NCBI GenBank assembly: GCA_011390885.1
Contig: JAABRO010000019.1
Coordinates: 1 to 55,111, forward strand
DNA: 55,111 bases
Reading direction: 5' to 3'
Source: Gemmatimonas sp.
Lineage (GTDB): Bacteria > Gemmatimonadota > Gemmatimonadetes > Gemmatimonadales > Gemmatimonadaceae
The notes under the pieces are model-generated. The model worked only from the letters and a program-made list of their open reading frames with translations, was not told the origin of the DNA and did not search any database. A program made the translations under genes and the position numbers. This document shows, in pieces, positions 1 through 9,121 of this stretch (its first letter is position 1; each line of letters starts with the position of its first letter).

Positions 1-2867
1 TGCCAGCGCAGCGTGACGTCGCGCAGGCGCAGCCAGTTGATGTCCTTCTCGATGAACAGCTCCTCGCTGATGCCGGTGTAGAACGCCGTGTTCACCGCCG
101 GGACCACCTGGATGGTGTTCCGCGTGGGGGTGGCCGTGTTCTCCTTGCCGTCGCGCAGCACCCCGTCGATCACGCGCGGCTGGTCGCGGTCGAGCGTGCG
201 GTCGGTGAGGCCGCGCGCGGTGAGGAAGTGCTCGGTCGCGTTGAGCACGTCACCGCCACGCCGGATGTCGAGCAGGAAGCTCAGCGACAGCGTCTTGTAG
301 CGGAACGTGTTGGTGATGCCGAGCAGGAAGTCCGGCTGGCGGTCGTAGCCCGCGTCCACGAACGACGTGGAGCGCAGCGGCAGCCCCGACGTGGGGTCGA
401 TGAGCAGCTGACCGGTGTTGTTGCGCAGGTAGAAGAGGCCCGTGAGCGAGCGCGTGGAGAGGTTGGGCTGCGTGCCGTTGCGCACGTTGCCGTAGAGCCA
501 CGTGTCCGACACGTACGACTCGGGGAGCTCGTTGGGGAGCTCGAGCACCGTGCCGCGCGCGCGCTCGAAGTTGGCGATCACGTCCCAGCTGAAGCGTTCC
601 TTCAGCACGGGCGTGCCGCGCATGGTGATCTCGAGGCCCTCGTTGCGCGTGACGGCGCCGTTGAGGTTGAACAGGATGAAGCCCGTGGCGTAGGAGCCGC
701 GGATGTCGTTGACGATCTGGTCCTTGGTCTGCTTGCGATAGACCGTCACGTCGAGGCCGAGGCGATCATCGAAGAAGCCGAGGTCGGTGCCCAGTTCGTA
801 TGACCGCGCGAACTCGGGGCGCAGCTGACGGTTGGGGCCCGTGAAGCCGTAGCCATAGCCGCCGCCCACCGTGGTCTTGAACTCGAGCGACGGCCGGAAG
901 GCGTACGGGCGCGCGTCCTTGCCCACTTCCGCGTAGCTGGCACGCAGCCGGCCCGTCATGAACTCGCCGATCGCCGGGATGGCGTCGGAGAAGACGAAGC
1001 TCGACGAGATGGACGGATAGAAGAACGAGTTGCGCTCGACCGGGATGGTGGACGTCCAGTCGTTGCGTCCCGTGACCGTGAGGTACAGGTAGTCGCGGTA
1101 GTTGGCCGTCGCGCTGCCGAACACGCTCATGAGCCGGCGCTGGAACAGGTTGCTCCGCGTGGTGCGCTGGTTCGTGTTGTTGACCGAGACGAAGTTCGGG
1201 TCGAGGAAGTTCAGGCCGTTGCTCGCGTTCGTGTTCGAGCGCGCGTCGTTGGCCGACGTACCCACGAGGCCGGTGACCGAGAGGTTGTCGGTGAGGTCGA
1301 TGCGGTTGACGTTGAACAGCACCTGGGCGTTCAGGTTGCGCGTCACGTCGGTGGCGACATCGAGCACACCGTTGTTGTTGATGCCGTAGATGCTCTCCGG
1401 GTGCCGGAGGATCAGGTTCTCGTTGGTGAAGCCGTCGGAGCCGAAGTTGGCGCGGATGTTGCCCCACGAGAACGGCGTGATGATGAACCCGAGGTTCGCG
1501 ATCAGGCGGTTGTTCGTGGAGTTGATCCGGTTCCGGTTCACGTTGAAGAACGGATTGTCGGTCTCCGCGCCGGCGGCGAGGGTGGTCACGCGGCGGCGGG
1601 TGCCGGCGGGGGTGAGCCACTGGCTCGCGTCATCGGTGCCGGGCCAGAGCAGCAGGCCGAGCAGCGTGCCGTTCGCGCCCTTGAAGGGCTGGTCGTTGTC
1701 GGCGATGGCGTATTGCAGCGACAGGTCGGTGCGCAGCCAGTCGGTGACCTGCGCCTGCGTGGCCCCGGTCAGGTTGAGGCGCCGGTACTGCGAGGTGGGC
1801 ACCACGCCGCCCTGGTCGTCCATGGAGAGCGACAGGCGGTAGTTCACGCGATTGTCCGTCGCGCCGCCGCTGAACGAGAGGTTGTGGCGCTGCGAGAGCG
1901 CGGTCTCGAAGAAGCTCGAGATGTTGTCGAAGAACGGCGTGCCGGCCGCGTACGGCGCGCCGAAGTAGGCGAAGCCGGTGAGCAGTTCGTCGGCCTGGCC
2001 GGTGGGGCCGAACGTGCGCTGCACCTGCGGTGCCGAGCGCGTCTGGTCCATGCGGAAGCGGTTGCTGTACTCGAGCCCGCCCGTGCCGGCGCGGCCGCGC
2101 TTGGTGGTGATCACGATCGCGCCGTTGGCGGCGTCGATGCCGTAGAGTGCGGAGGCCTCCGGTCCCTTGAGCACCACGAGGCTTTCGATGTCCTCGGGGC
2201 TGATGTCGGCCGCGCGGTTGGTGAAGTCGAGGCCGCGATTGTTGAAGGCCGTCGTCGAACCGGGGGCGTCGGACGCGAGCACGTTGGTGTTCAGCGTCTT
2301 GTTGTCCATCGGCAGGCCGTCGATGATCATGAGCGGCTGGTTGCTGCTCGAGATCGAACTCACGCCGCGGATCGTGATCGACGCCGAGGCGCCGGGCACG
2401 CCCGAGGAACTCGTCACTTCGACACCGGCCACGCGCCCCTGCAGCGCGTTCACGAAGTTCTCGCGACCGGTGGCCGCGATGTCGCGGCCGACCACCGTCT
2501 GCTGCGCCGTGCCGAGACTGCGGGTGACCGCCGTCTGGCCGAGTGCCGTCACGACGACCTCGTTGAGGTTCGTCGCCGCACGCTCCAATGCGACGTTGAT
2601 CGTGGTGGCGTCGCCGACGGTGCGCTCCTGCGGGAGGTAGCCGATCAGGCGGAACTGGAGGACCTCACCGCGGGCGGCGCGAATGGAGTAGTCGCCGGCG
2701 TTGGAGGTTTGCGTGAGCCGGTCCGTCCCTCGCACCAGCACCGAAACGCCGGAGAGGGGGGCGCCATCACGCGTGACCCTGCCGGTGATGACCTGCTCCT
2801 GCGCCAGGACGGGAGGCGCAAGCAGCACGGCACCGAGCAGGGCCATGAGCACTCGCTTCTGCAGCAT
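1..2867 (-). CDS. SusC/RagA-family TonB-dependent outer-membrane receptor (3' end outside window)
   Basis: Outer-membrane beta-barrel importer of the SusC/RagA type, which takes up oligomeric nutrients using TonB energy. The start at 2867 gives a signal peptide (residues 1-22, ending VLAQ), then a carboxypeptidase-regulatory-like beta domain (about 26-95: VITGRVTRDG...GYLPQERT), the linker motif LNEVVVTALG (101-110), and a plug domain with the family motifs ITIRGVSS, PLMIIDG and EASALYG. The frame stays open for 955 codons to the window edge. The last visible residues (WLRLRDVTLRW) match the region near the C-terminus of SusC proteins, so perhaps 100 residues are missing. No SusD partner is visible; it would lie beyond base 1. 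The substrate cannot be told. The family call is secure. Confidence 0.93.
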   Translation of the reverse strand, partial: MLQKRVLMALLGAVLLAPPVLAQEQVITGRVTRDGAPLSGVSVLVRGTDRLTQTSNAGDYSIRAARGEVLQFRLIGYLPQERTVGDATTINVALERAATNLNEVVVTALGQTAVTRSLGTAQQTVVGRDIAATGRENFVNALQGRVAGVEVTSSSGVPGASASITIRGVSSISSSNQPLMIIDGLPMDNKTLNTNVLASDAPGSTTAFNNRGLDFTNRAADISPEDIESLVVLKGPEASALYGIDAANGAIVITTKRGRAGTGGLEYSNRFRMDQTRSAPQVQRTFGPTGQADELLTGFAYFGAPYAAGTPFFDNISSFFETALSQRHNLSFSGGATDNRVNYRLSLSMDDQGGVVPTSQYRRLNLTGATQAQVTDWLRTDLSLQYAIADNDQPFKGANGTLLGLLLWPGTDDASQWLTPAGTRRRVTTLAAGAETDNPFFNVNRNRINSTNNRLIANLGFIITPFSWGNIRANFGSDGFTNENLILRHPESIYGINNNGVLDVATDVTRNLNAQVLFNVNRIDLTDNLSVTGLVGTSANDARSNTNASNGLNFLDPNFVSVNNTNQRTTRSNLFQRRLMSVFGSATANYRDYLYLTVTGRNDWTSTIPVERNSFFYPSISSSFVFSDAIPAIGEFMTGRLRASYAEVGKDARPYAFRPSLEFKTTVGGGYGYGFTGPNRQLRPEFARSYELGTDLGFFDDRLGLDVTVYRKQTKDQIVNDIRGSYATGFILFNLNGAVTRNEGLEITMRGTPVLKERFSWDVIANFERARGTVLELPNELPESYVSDTWLYGNVRNGTQPNLSTRSLTGLFYLRNNTGQLLIDPTSGLPLRSTSFVDAGYDRQPDFLLGITNTFRYKTLSLSFLLDIRRGGDVLNATEHFLTARGLTDRTLDRDQPRVIDGVLRDGKENTATPTRNTIQVVPAVNTAFYTGISEELFIEKDINWLRLRDVTLRW

Positions 2868-2935
2868 GCAACGAGTCCGGAGTGGTGGTAAGCAGCGTGT
2901 CGGAGGGCTGGGGAGCACCCCGTGGGAAAGCACAA

Positions 2936-2969
2936 CACCGCCCCCTCGACACTGCGCGAGAGGGCGGTG
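2936..2969 (-). terminator. Hairpin between ggt and the SusC-type gene
   Basis: Inverted repeat with 13-base arms (2936-2948 and 2957-2969, one mismatch) and an 8-base loop, 49 bases after the ggt stop and upstream of the SusC start on the minus strand. The minus strand after the stem reads TTGTGCTTTCCC, a weak U-rich tract. It probably terminates ggt transcription; it could also sit in the leader of the receptor mRNA. Confidence 0.55.
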
Positions 2970-3017
2970 GCCAACGATTCAGCCGGACTCGATCGCTGTC
3001 AAGCGGGGGAAACCCGC

Positions 3018-4745
3018 TCAGCGCTGAGGCTTCGTGGCTCCTGCCGCTCGCGTGATCGCGGGAAGCAACTCGGCGATCGCCGCACCATCCTTGCGCGGGT
3101 CGGACGCACCAAGGTTGAGTCCACTCGCGAAGTCACGCAGCACCGCCTGGCCGGCACCCATGCGCGTGCTCGAAAAGTCGCCGCGCATCACGATCTCATG
3201 CCCCATCGCGGCAAGCGAGTCGCGCACCGCGAGCGGGATGCGCGACTCGAAGTTCACGTCGCAGCCCGGGAACGTCTCCTTGGAGAAGCGTGGCATGTCG
3301 AGGGCGGCCTGGATGTTCATGCCGAAGTCCACCACGTTCGACACGAACTGGGCGTGCGCCTGCGACTGGTTCCACCCGCCCATGATGCCGAAGGCGATCT
3401 TCACGTCGCCCCGCTCCATGAACCCGGGAATGATCGTGTGCAGCGGCCGCTTGCGCGGCGCGACGAGGTTCGGGCTCGCGCTGTCGAGCGAGAAGCCGCC
3501 GCCGCGGTTGTGCCACACGAACCCGGTGCCGTCCACCACGAGCCCGGCGCCGAAGCCGACGGTGGAGTAGTTGCTCTGGATGAAGGAGATCATGTTCCCC
3601 TCCCGGTCCACGGCGCTCAGGTAGGTGGTGCCGGCGTCCAGCCCGTCCCCCTCGCCCGCAGGCACCGTGCAGGTCGCGACCGCGGGGTCGATGCGCGCGG
3701 CCTGCCGCTCGGCGTACGCCTTCGAGCGCATGCGCTCCACGGGCACCGACGTGAAGCGCGGGTCGGCCACATGCCGCTGCATGTCGGCGTACGCGAGCTT
3801 CTTGGCCTCGATCATGTGGTGGAGCGCGCGCGCCGAGTTGTGCCCCATCGCCGCGAGCGGAAAGCGCTCCATGATGTTCAGCATCTGGAGCGCGGCGATC
3901 CCCTGGCCGTTGGGGGGCATCTCGTAGACGGTCCACCCGTGATACGTGGTGGAGATCGGGTCCACCCACTCGGGCGCGTACTCGGCGAGGTCGGCTGCGG
4001 TCATGGTGCCACCGTGGAAGCGCGAGCTGGCGAGCAGCTTCGCGGCGACCGAACCCATGTAGAACGTCTTCGCGCCCTCGGCGGCGATCTGCCGGTACGT
4101 CCAGGCCAGGTCGGGGTTGCGGAAGATGTCGCCGGCCCTGGGCAGCTGCCCGCCCGGCAGGAAGGTGCGCGCGGTCGCCGAGTCGGCGCGCAGCGTGGTC
4201 TCGCTGTCCTTCCAGTACACGCTCACCACCTCGCCCACGGGAAACCCGGCCTCGGCGTAGGCGATCGACGGCGCGAGGATGTCGGCAAACGAGAGCTTGC
4301 CGAATCGCTGACGCAGCGCCTCCCACCCCTTCACCGCACCGGGCACCGTGGCCGCATCGATGCCACGCGAGGGCATGCGCGTGCGCCCCTTGGCGCGCAG
4401 GTAGTCGGCCGAGAGTCCCTTGGGGGCCCAGCCGGAGGCGTTGAGGCCGTACAGGCGCCCGGACTTCGCCTCGTACACGATCGCGAACAGGTCGCCGCCG
4501 ATGCCGTCGTTCATGGGGGCGACGAGCCCCATCATGGCGTTCATCGCGATGGCGGCGTCGATCGCGTTCCCCCCCTGCTCGAGGATGCGCGCCCCCACCT
4601 GCGAGGCGAGCACGCTCTCACTGGCCACGACGCCGAGCGTGGAGGCCACGGTGGACCGGGACTGCGAGCGGTCCTGGGCGGTGAGCGGCGCGGCGGCGAG
4701 CAGGGCGGCGCAGAGAACGAACGCGAGGCGAGGGGAGCGACGCAT
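3018..4745 (-). CDS. ggt: Gamma-glutamyltransferase (secreted)
   Basis: Gamma-glutamyl hydrolase/transferase of the N-terminal-nucleophile family, acting on glutathione and other gamma-glutamyl compounds in the periplasm. With the start at 4745 the protein is 575 residues and opens with a signal peptide (MRRSPRLAFVLCAALLAAAP...TAQ). A longer start at 4784 is possible but puts a Pro/Arg-rich extension ahead of the signal. Family features are the N-terminal GGNAIDAAIA, GGDLFAI, and the autoprocessing site GTTYLS with Thr373 as expected nucleophile, followed by VDREGNMISFIQSNY and late GGGFSLD and IMGGWNQSQAH motifs. The length is normal for the family. A 449-bp repeat-bearing spacer lies upstream and a terminator-like hairpin downstream, so it is probably its own transcription unit. 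Whether it acts on glutathione or as a cephalosporin-acylase-like relative is not resolved. Confidence 0.93.
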   Translation of the reverse strand: MRRSPRLAFVLCAALLAAAPLTAQDRSQSRSTVASTLGVVASESVLASQVGARILEQGGNAIDAAIAMNAMMGLVAPMNDGIGGDLFAIVYEAKSGRLYGLNASGWAPKGLSADYLRAKGRTRMPSRGIDAATVPGAVKGWEALRQRFGKLSFADILAPSIAYAEAGFPVGEVVSVYWKDSETTLRADSATARTFLPGGQLPRAGDIFRNPDLAWTYRQIAAEGAKTFYMGSVAAKLLASSRFHGGTMTAADLAEYAPEWVDPISTTYHGWTVYEMPPNGQGIAALQMLNIMERFPLAAMGHNSARALHHMIEAKKLAYADMQRHVADPRFTSVPVERMRSKAYAERQAARIDPAVATCTVPAGEGDGLDAGTTYLSAVDREGNMISFIQSNYSTVGFGAGLVVDGTGFVWHNRGGGFSLDSASPNLVAPRKRPLHTIIPGFMERGDVKIAFGIMGGWNQSQAHAQFVSNVVDFGMNIQAALDMPRFSKETFPGCDVNFESRIPLAVRDSLAAMGHEIVMRGDFSSTRMGAGQAVLRDFASGLNLGASDPRKDGAAIAELLPAITRAAGATKPQR

Positions 4746-5194
4746 GACGGCGGGGATTCGAGGGCGGGATGGTCTCGGCTGCACTCGTGAGGATAGGTCG
4801 CGTCCGAGGCGCGCGCCATGGCGACGGGAGGCGGCTGGTCGGCAGCGCGCTCGGTCTCACGAGCCGAAACGGCGAAAGACGCGAAGGCGCGAAGGGCGTG
4901 ATGGAGGCGCGCGGCCGGAACGGAGAAAGACGCGAAGGCGCGAGGGACGCGATGACGCGAGCACGGCATGTGGGGTGGAGGACGTCTCCCCGCGCGAGCA
5001 ATGGTCATCGCTACCGATGTGGGTTCGCGCAGGTACGCCCGCGACACCCGCGGCAGTTCTCGCGCTCCTCGCGCCCTTCGCGCCTTCGCGTCTTTCGTGG
5101 TTGACGGCGCGTGCCCATGCTCCCGGGTTACCCCGCTACCGCGAAAGACGCGAGGACGCGAACGCGGCACGCCCAGCGGAGGACGTCGCTCGAC
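4746..5194. repeat. Gene-free spacer with dispersed GAAAGACGCGAAGGCGCGAAG repeats
   Basis: No gene is visible between the permease stop and the ggt start. The spacer holds four copies of a 25-base unit beginning GAAAGACGCGAAGGCG: 4874-4898, 4925-4949, an exact inverted copy at 5072-5096, and a diverged copy at 5143-5167. The first two lie inside a longer direct repeat of about 41 bases with a 51-base period (4864-4904, 4915-4955). The exact inverted pair could form a 25-bp stem in RNA. The ggt promoter must also be here, but no convincing -35/-10 was seen. Confidence 0.8.
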
Positions 5195-6496
5195 TCAGGC
5201 GCTCGGATAGAACACGAAGAAGGCGAGCGCCATGGCGGCGAGGATCCACATGGGCGGCGCCACCTCGCGCACGCGTCCGGTGAGCAGCTTGAGCACCGGG
5301 TACACCAGCAGCCCTGCGGTCATGCCCACGCCAATGTTGTACGTGAAGCTGATGAGCACGATCGTGAGGAAGGCCGGGATGAGTTCCGTGTAGTCGTCGA
5401 AGTCCAGCGTGGCGACCGGGGCGAGCATGAGGATGCCGATTGCCACGAGCGCGATGCCGTACGCGTGCGGCGGCACGGCGGTGAAGAGGGGCGCGAAGAA
5501 GAGCGAGGCCGCGAAGAGCGCCGCGACCACCAGCGCCGTGAAGCCCGTGCGCCCGCCCGAGGCGATGCCCGTGGCCGACTCCACGTAGGCGCCGCAGGTC
5601 GTGGTGCCCACGAGGGGCGCCACGAGGTTGGCGAGCGCATCGGCCAGCATGGGCTTCTCGATGTCGGGCAGGTTGCCGCGCGCATCGAGCCAGCCGGCGC
5701 GCGCTGAGAGACCGATCAACGTGCCGATGGTGTCCACGAACGCCATCACGAACACGATCACGACCACCGGCAGCGCCTCGAGCGTGAGCGCGCCGGCGAT
5801 GTCGAGCTGTCCGAGGATCGGCGCCAGGCTGGGCGGCGTACTCACGAGTCGCTCGGGAAGCGCCGACACGCCGAGCGCGAACGACAGCGCCGTGGTGGCG
5901 AGCATGCCGATGATGAGCGCGCCGGTCACGCGGCGCACGAGCAGCCACGCGGTGAGCAGGAAGCCCGCCACCGCCAACAAGACGGGCGCACTGCCCACCT
6001 TGCCCAGCGCCACGGGCGCGCCCGGCACGCCCAGCGTCACGATCCCGATCTCGTTCAGCCCGATGAACGTGAGAAAGAGGCCGATGCCCACCGCGAAGCT
6101 GTGCTTGAGCGACGGCGGAATCGCGTCGGCCAGCCAGCCACGCACGCGAAACACGGTGAGCAGCGTGAAGAGCACGCCGGCCAGGAAGATGGCGCCAAGC
6201 GCAACTTGCCACGAGAACCCCAGTCCCTTCACCACCGTGAACGCGATGAAGGCGTTCTCGCCCATGTACGGCGCGATCGCGAACGGGCGCTTCGCATAGA
6301 CGCCCATCACGAGCGTGCCGAACGCCGCCGACACGATCGTGGCGGTGATCGAGGCCTCGCGGGGCAGTCCGGCGGCCTCGAGGATCGCGGGGTTGATGAC
6401 GATGATGTACGCCATCGTCAGGAAGGTGGTCAGCCCCGCGAGCGTCTCCTGTCGGTAGCTGGTCCCCTGGCCGGCGAAGTCGAAGTAGCGATGCAC
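5195..6496 (-). CDS. NCS2/AzgA-type purine (adenine/guanine/hypoxanthine) permease
   Basis: Inner-membrane proton-coupled purine base importer. It is 433 residues with about 12-14 hydrophobic segments. AzgA-group motifs are visible: the N-terminal FAGQGTSYRQETLAGLTTFL-like block, YMGENAFIAFTVV, VDTIGTLIGLS, and GTTTCGAYVESATGIASGGRTG-like block typical of the substrate site. It starts 15 bases after the nucleosidase stop, so the two are almost surely co-transcribed. The pairing makes sense: the nucleosidase would release adenine and this protein would take it up. The exact base specificity cannot be read from sequence. Confidence 0.92.
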   Translation of the reverse strand: MHRYFDFAGQGTSYRQETLAGLTTFLTMAYIIVINPAILEAAGLPREASITATIVSAAFGTLVMGVYAKRPFAIAPYMGENAFIAFTVVKGLGFSWQVALGAIFLAGVLFTLLTVFRVRGWLADAIPPSLKHSFAVGIGLFLTFIGLNEIGIVTLGVPGAPVALGKVGSAPVLLAVAGFLLTAWLLVRRVTGALIIGMLATTALSFALGVSALPERLVSTPPSLAPILGQLDIAGALTLEALPVVVIVFVMAFVDTIGTLIGLSARAGWLDARGNLPDIEKPMLADALANLVAPLVGTTTCGAYVESATGIASGGRTGFTALVVAALFAASLFFAPLFTAVPPHAYGIALVAIGILMLAPVATLDFDDYTELIPAFLTIVLISFTYNIGVGMTAGLLVYPVLKLLTGRVREVAPPMWILAAMALAFFVFYPSA

Positions 6497-6511
6497 CGAG
6501 CCGTGTGCCGG

Positions 6512-7528
6512 TCAGCGGGTGATCGTGGCGCGCGGGTAGGTCCGCAGGAACGCCATCACCACGGCCGCGGAGTTCTCGGCGGCGAGACGGCCGAACGTGC
6601 GCACCTCGTTGCCGCCCGGTCCGCCGCCGGCAAGATCGGAGAGCGACCGAAAGGCGATGTAGGGCACGGCGTTCTGGTACGCCACCAGCGCCACGGCCGA
6701 TGTCTCCATATCGAGCGCATCGGCGTGGAAGGTGGTCCACGCGTACTCGCGGTAGGCCGCGTTGTCCACGAAGGTGGAGCCGCTCACGCCATTGCCACCC
6801 ACCACCACGCGCGGCGTGTGCGCCAGGCACTCGTTGGCCGGCGTGCAGCGCGCCAGCTGGACGCTGCCGGCGACCGTCCGTGCGGTCGCGAGGGCGACGC
6901 TGTCGACAGCGAACCAGAAGCGGCGCGTGAGCGAATCGGTGCGCGCCCCGAGCACCGCCACGGAGGAGGCCCGCGGAAACATCATGCCGAAGTTGGTGAA
7001 CTCGCCGGCCATCCCGTTGTGCTCCCAGCCGGTCGGCGTCTCGCGCGCGAACACCTGCTCCTGATAGCTGGCCCACTGCGCGGGCACGGTCACGTCACCC
7101 ACGTTGAGCGCGGGGTTCACGCCGCCGGCGATGCCGGAGAACACGATGCCGCGCACCGTGAAGCGGTCGAGCAGCGCCTGCGTGGTCATCGCGGCGTTCA
7201 CCATGCTGTAGCCGCTGAGCATGAGCACGACCTCGTGACCGGCGAGGCGCCCGACCCAGTGCGTGCGGCCGTTGATCACGCGCGTGCCCGTGATCTCGGT
7301 CGCGGCGCGCAGCACCGCGAGCTCCTCCTCGAAGGCCGAGATGATCGCGAGGCGCGGCACGTGGTCGGCCTGAACCGCAGCGGGCGCGGCGGCGGGCGGA
7401 GATACCCTCGCGCAGGCGCCGAGCGCGAGGACGAGGCTCGTGCCGATCACTCCGCTGACGACGCTCCGCGCGAGCACGTTGCGCACGCCAAACGACGCGG
7501 CGAGCCTACGCTGTCGGCTCGGCGTCAT
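6512..7528 (-). CDS. Lipoprotein MTA/SAH-type nucleosidase (phosphorylase superfamily)
   Basis: Purine nucleosidase/phosphorylase fold, best matched to 5'-methylthioadenosine/S-adenosylhomocysteine nucleosidases. An ATG at 7528 with GGAGG seven bases upstream gives 338 residues. A lipobox (LALGAC, lipid Cys about residue 39) follows a hydrophobic stretch, so the enzyme is tethered to a membrane on the extracytoplasmic side. Fold motifs are AIISAFEEE at the start of the domain, VFSGIAGG, and the late DALDMETSAVA and SLSDLAGG blocks; the Met-Glu pair and following Asp correspond to the nucleoside-binding and acid residues of the family. It overlaps the 3' end of the NhaC gene by 23 bases and is followed 15 bases later by a purine permease. 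An extracytoplasmic location is unusual for an enzyme of this fold. Confidence 0.85.
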   Translation of the reverse strand: MTPSRQRRLAASFGVRNVLARSVVSGVIGTSLVLALGACARVSPPAAAPAAVQADHVPRLAIISAFEEELAVLRAATEITGTRVINGRTHWVGRLAGHEVVLMLSGYSMVNAAMTTQALLDRFTVRGIVFSGIAGGVNPALNVGDVTVPAQWASYQEQVFARETPTGWEHNGMAGEFTNFGMMFPRASSVAVLGARTDSLTRRFWFAVDSVALATARTVAGSVQLARCTPANECLAHTPRVVVGGNGVSGSTFVDNAAYREYAWTTFHADALDMETSAVALVAYQNAVPYIAFRSLSDLAGGGPGGNEVRTFGRLAAENSAAVVMAFLRTYPRATITR

Positions 7529-8978
7529 CCTCGCCCTCCACATGCTTCGCGATCGTGAACCCGGTGAAGCCGTAGATTGCCGCGACCAGCGGATTGATCA
7601 GGTTGAAGAACGCGAACGGCGCATACGTCGCCGTCGCCACGCCGAGCGTGCCGGCCATGAAGGCGCCGCAGGTGTTCCACGGCACGAGCGGCGAGGTGAG
7701 CGTGCCGGCGTCCTCGAGGGTACGCGACAGGTTCTTGGCCGCGAGCCCGCGCCGCTGAAACTCGGCGCGGAACATGCGTCCCGGCAGCACGATCGCGATG
7801 TACTGGTCCGACGCGATCACGTTCATGCCGATCGAGGTGGCCAGCGTGGCCGCGATCAGGCTGCCCGTGCCGCGCACCGCGCCCAGGATCGCCGCCGCGA
7901 TGCGCTGCAGCATCTGCGTGGTTTCCATCACGGCACCGAACGTCATGGCCGTGAGGATCAGCCACACCGTGTTCAGCATGCTCGACATGCCGCCGCGCGT
8001 GAGCAGTTCGTCGAGTGCCGCGTTGCCCGACTCCAGCTTGAAGCCGCTGTGCAACGCCGTCCACGCGCCCTTGAAGAGCGCCAGTCCCGGCGCGAGCGTG
8101 GGCTCACCCACGAAGCGCAGCACCGTTTCGCGCTGGAAGAGCACCGCAAACACGCAGCCGGCGAGCGCGCCGATGAAGAGCGCCGGGAACGCCGGCACCT
8201 TGCGCAGCACGAGCCCAAGCACGAGCACGGCCGGCAGCAGCATGATCGGACTGACCGCGAACTGCGTGGCGATCTGCGCCTGGATGGCCGCGATCTCCGC
8301 CGCGTCCGACGCGCCGCCCATGTACAGGCCGATGCCGGCGAACAGCGCGAGCGCAATGAGCACGCTTGGCACCGTGGTCCACAGCATGTGCCGGATGTGC
8401 GTGAAGAGATCGGTGCCCGCCATCGCGGGCGCGAGGTTGGTCGTGTCGGAGAGTGGCGACATCTTGTCGCCGAAGTACGCGCCCGAGATGATGGCGCCAG
8501 CGGCGAGACCGAGGTTGAGCCCCTGCACGGTGGCGATGCCCACGAGCGCGACGCCGATGGTGCCGGCCGTGGTCCACGAGCTCCCGGTGGCCAGCGCGAC
8601 AATCGCGCAGATCACCACCGCCGCTGCGTAGAACCAGGTGGGGCTCAGCACACCAAGCCCATAGTAGATGAGCGTGGGCACCGTGCCCGACAGGATCCAC
8701 GTGCCGATGAGCGCGCCCACCATGAGCAGGATCAGCACCGCGCCCGTGGAGAGCGAGATGCCGTGCACGATCCCCTTCTCGAGCTCCTTCCAGGTGTAGC
8801 CGTTGCGCACACCGAGCGCGGCCGCGACCATCGCGGCGAGGATCAGCGCGATCTGGTTGGGGCCGTAGGAGGAGTCGTCGGCATAGAGAAAGACGGACGA
8901 GGCGAGCAGTCCGACGAGGACCACGATCGGGATGAGCGCCTCGAGCAAGCCGGGGGCGCGCCTGGTGGGATTGGACAT
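7506..8978 (-). CDS. nhaC: NhaC-family Na+/H+ antiporter
   Basis: Polytopic inner-membrane antiporter, about 490 residues and 12 or so hydrophobic segments. Motifs typical of NhaC are TGSSWTTAGTIGVAL, GAYFGDKMSPLSDTTNLAPA and the C-terminal SDQYIAIVLPGRMF and SPLVPWNTCGA blocks. The start at 8978 (MSNPTRRAPGLLEALIP) is preferred to an upstream start at 9050, because the extra residues would run into the divergent spacer and have no family character. It heads the minus-strand group nhaC-nucleosidase-permease. Members of this family exchange Na+ for protons, or malate/lactate for Na+ and protons, so the exact substrate pair is open. Confidence 0.92.
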   Translation of the reverse strand: MSNPTRRAPGLLEALIPIVVLVGLLASSVFLYADDSSYGPNQIALILAAMVAAALGVRNGYTWKELEKGIVHGISLSTGAVLILLMVGALIGTWILSGTVPTLIYYGLGVLSPTWFYAAAVVICAIVALATGSSWTTAGTIGVALVGIATVQGLNLGLAAGAIISGAYFGDKMSPLSDTTNLAPAMAGTDLFTHIRHMLWTTVPSVLIALALFAGIGLYMGGASDAAEIAAIQAQIATQFAVSPIMLLPAVLVLGLVLRKVPAFPALFIGALAGCVFAVLFQRETVLRFVGEPTLAPGLALFKGAWTALHSGFKLESGNAALDELLTRGGMSSMLNTVWLILTAMTFGAVMETTQMLQRIAAAILGAVRGTGSLIAATLATSIGMNVIASDQYIAIVLPGRMFRAEFQRRGLAAKNLSRTLEDAGTLTSPLVPWNTCGAFMAGTLGVATATYAPFAFFNLINPLVAAIYGFTGFTIAKHVEGEDDAEPTA

Positions 8979-9121
8979 GACCGGGGAAGGTGCGTGGGAT
9001 GCACCGGCCCGGGCAAGCACCGACCCGGACTTCCGACATGGGCAAGGCACTCGAGCACCCGGGATGCCATCGACGGGTCATCCATATGGCGTCCCGCCCT
9101 CCCGTGCGACAGCTTCCGGCC
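8979..9121. promoter_or_regulatory. Divergent promoter spacer, nhaC / DUF1028 gene
   Basis: 143 bases separate the two divergent starts and must hold both promoters. No clear -35/-10 pair or operator was recognised, so only the location is supported. Confidence 0.4.

Noticed and set aside
1-2867. Search for a SusD-type lipoprotein partner of the receptor
   Set aside because: The 3' side of the receptor gene is outside the window and no SusD-like sequence occurs elsewhere in it.
1401-2891. A 496-codon plus-strand open frame across the SusC-type gene
   Set aside because: It is Arg/His/Ala/Glu-rich with no recognisable motif and lies opposite a clear TonB-dependent receptor; open antisense frames are common at this GC content.
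2922-4790. A 622-codon plus-strand open frame opposite ggt
   Set aside because: Same antisense artefact: very Arg/His/Gly-rich, no domain, and fully covered by the well-supported gamma-glutamyltransferase.
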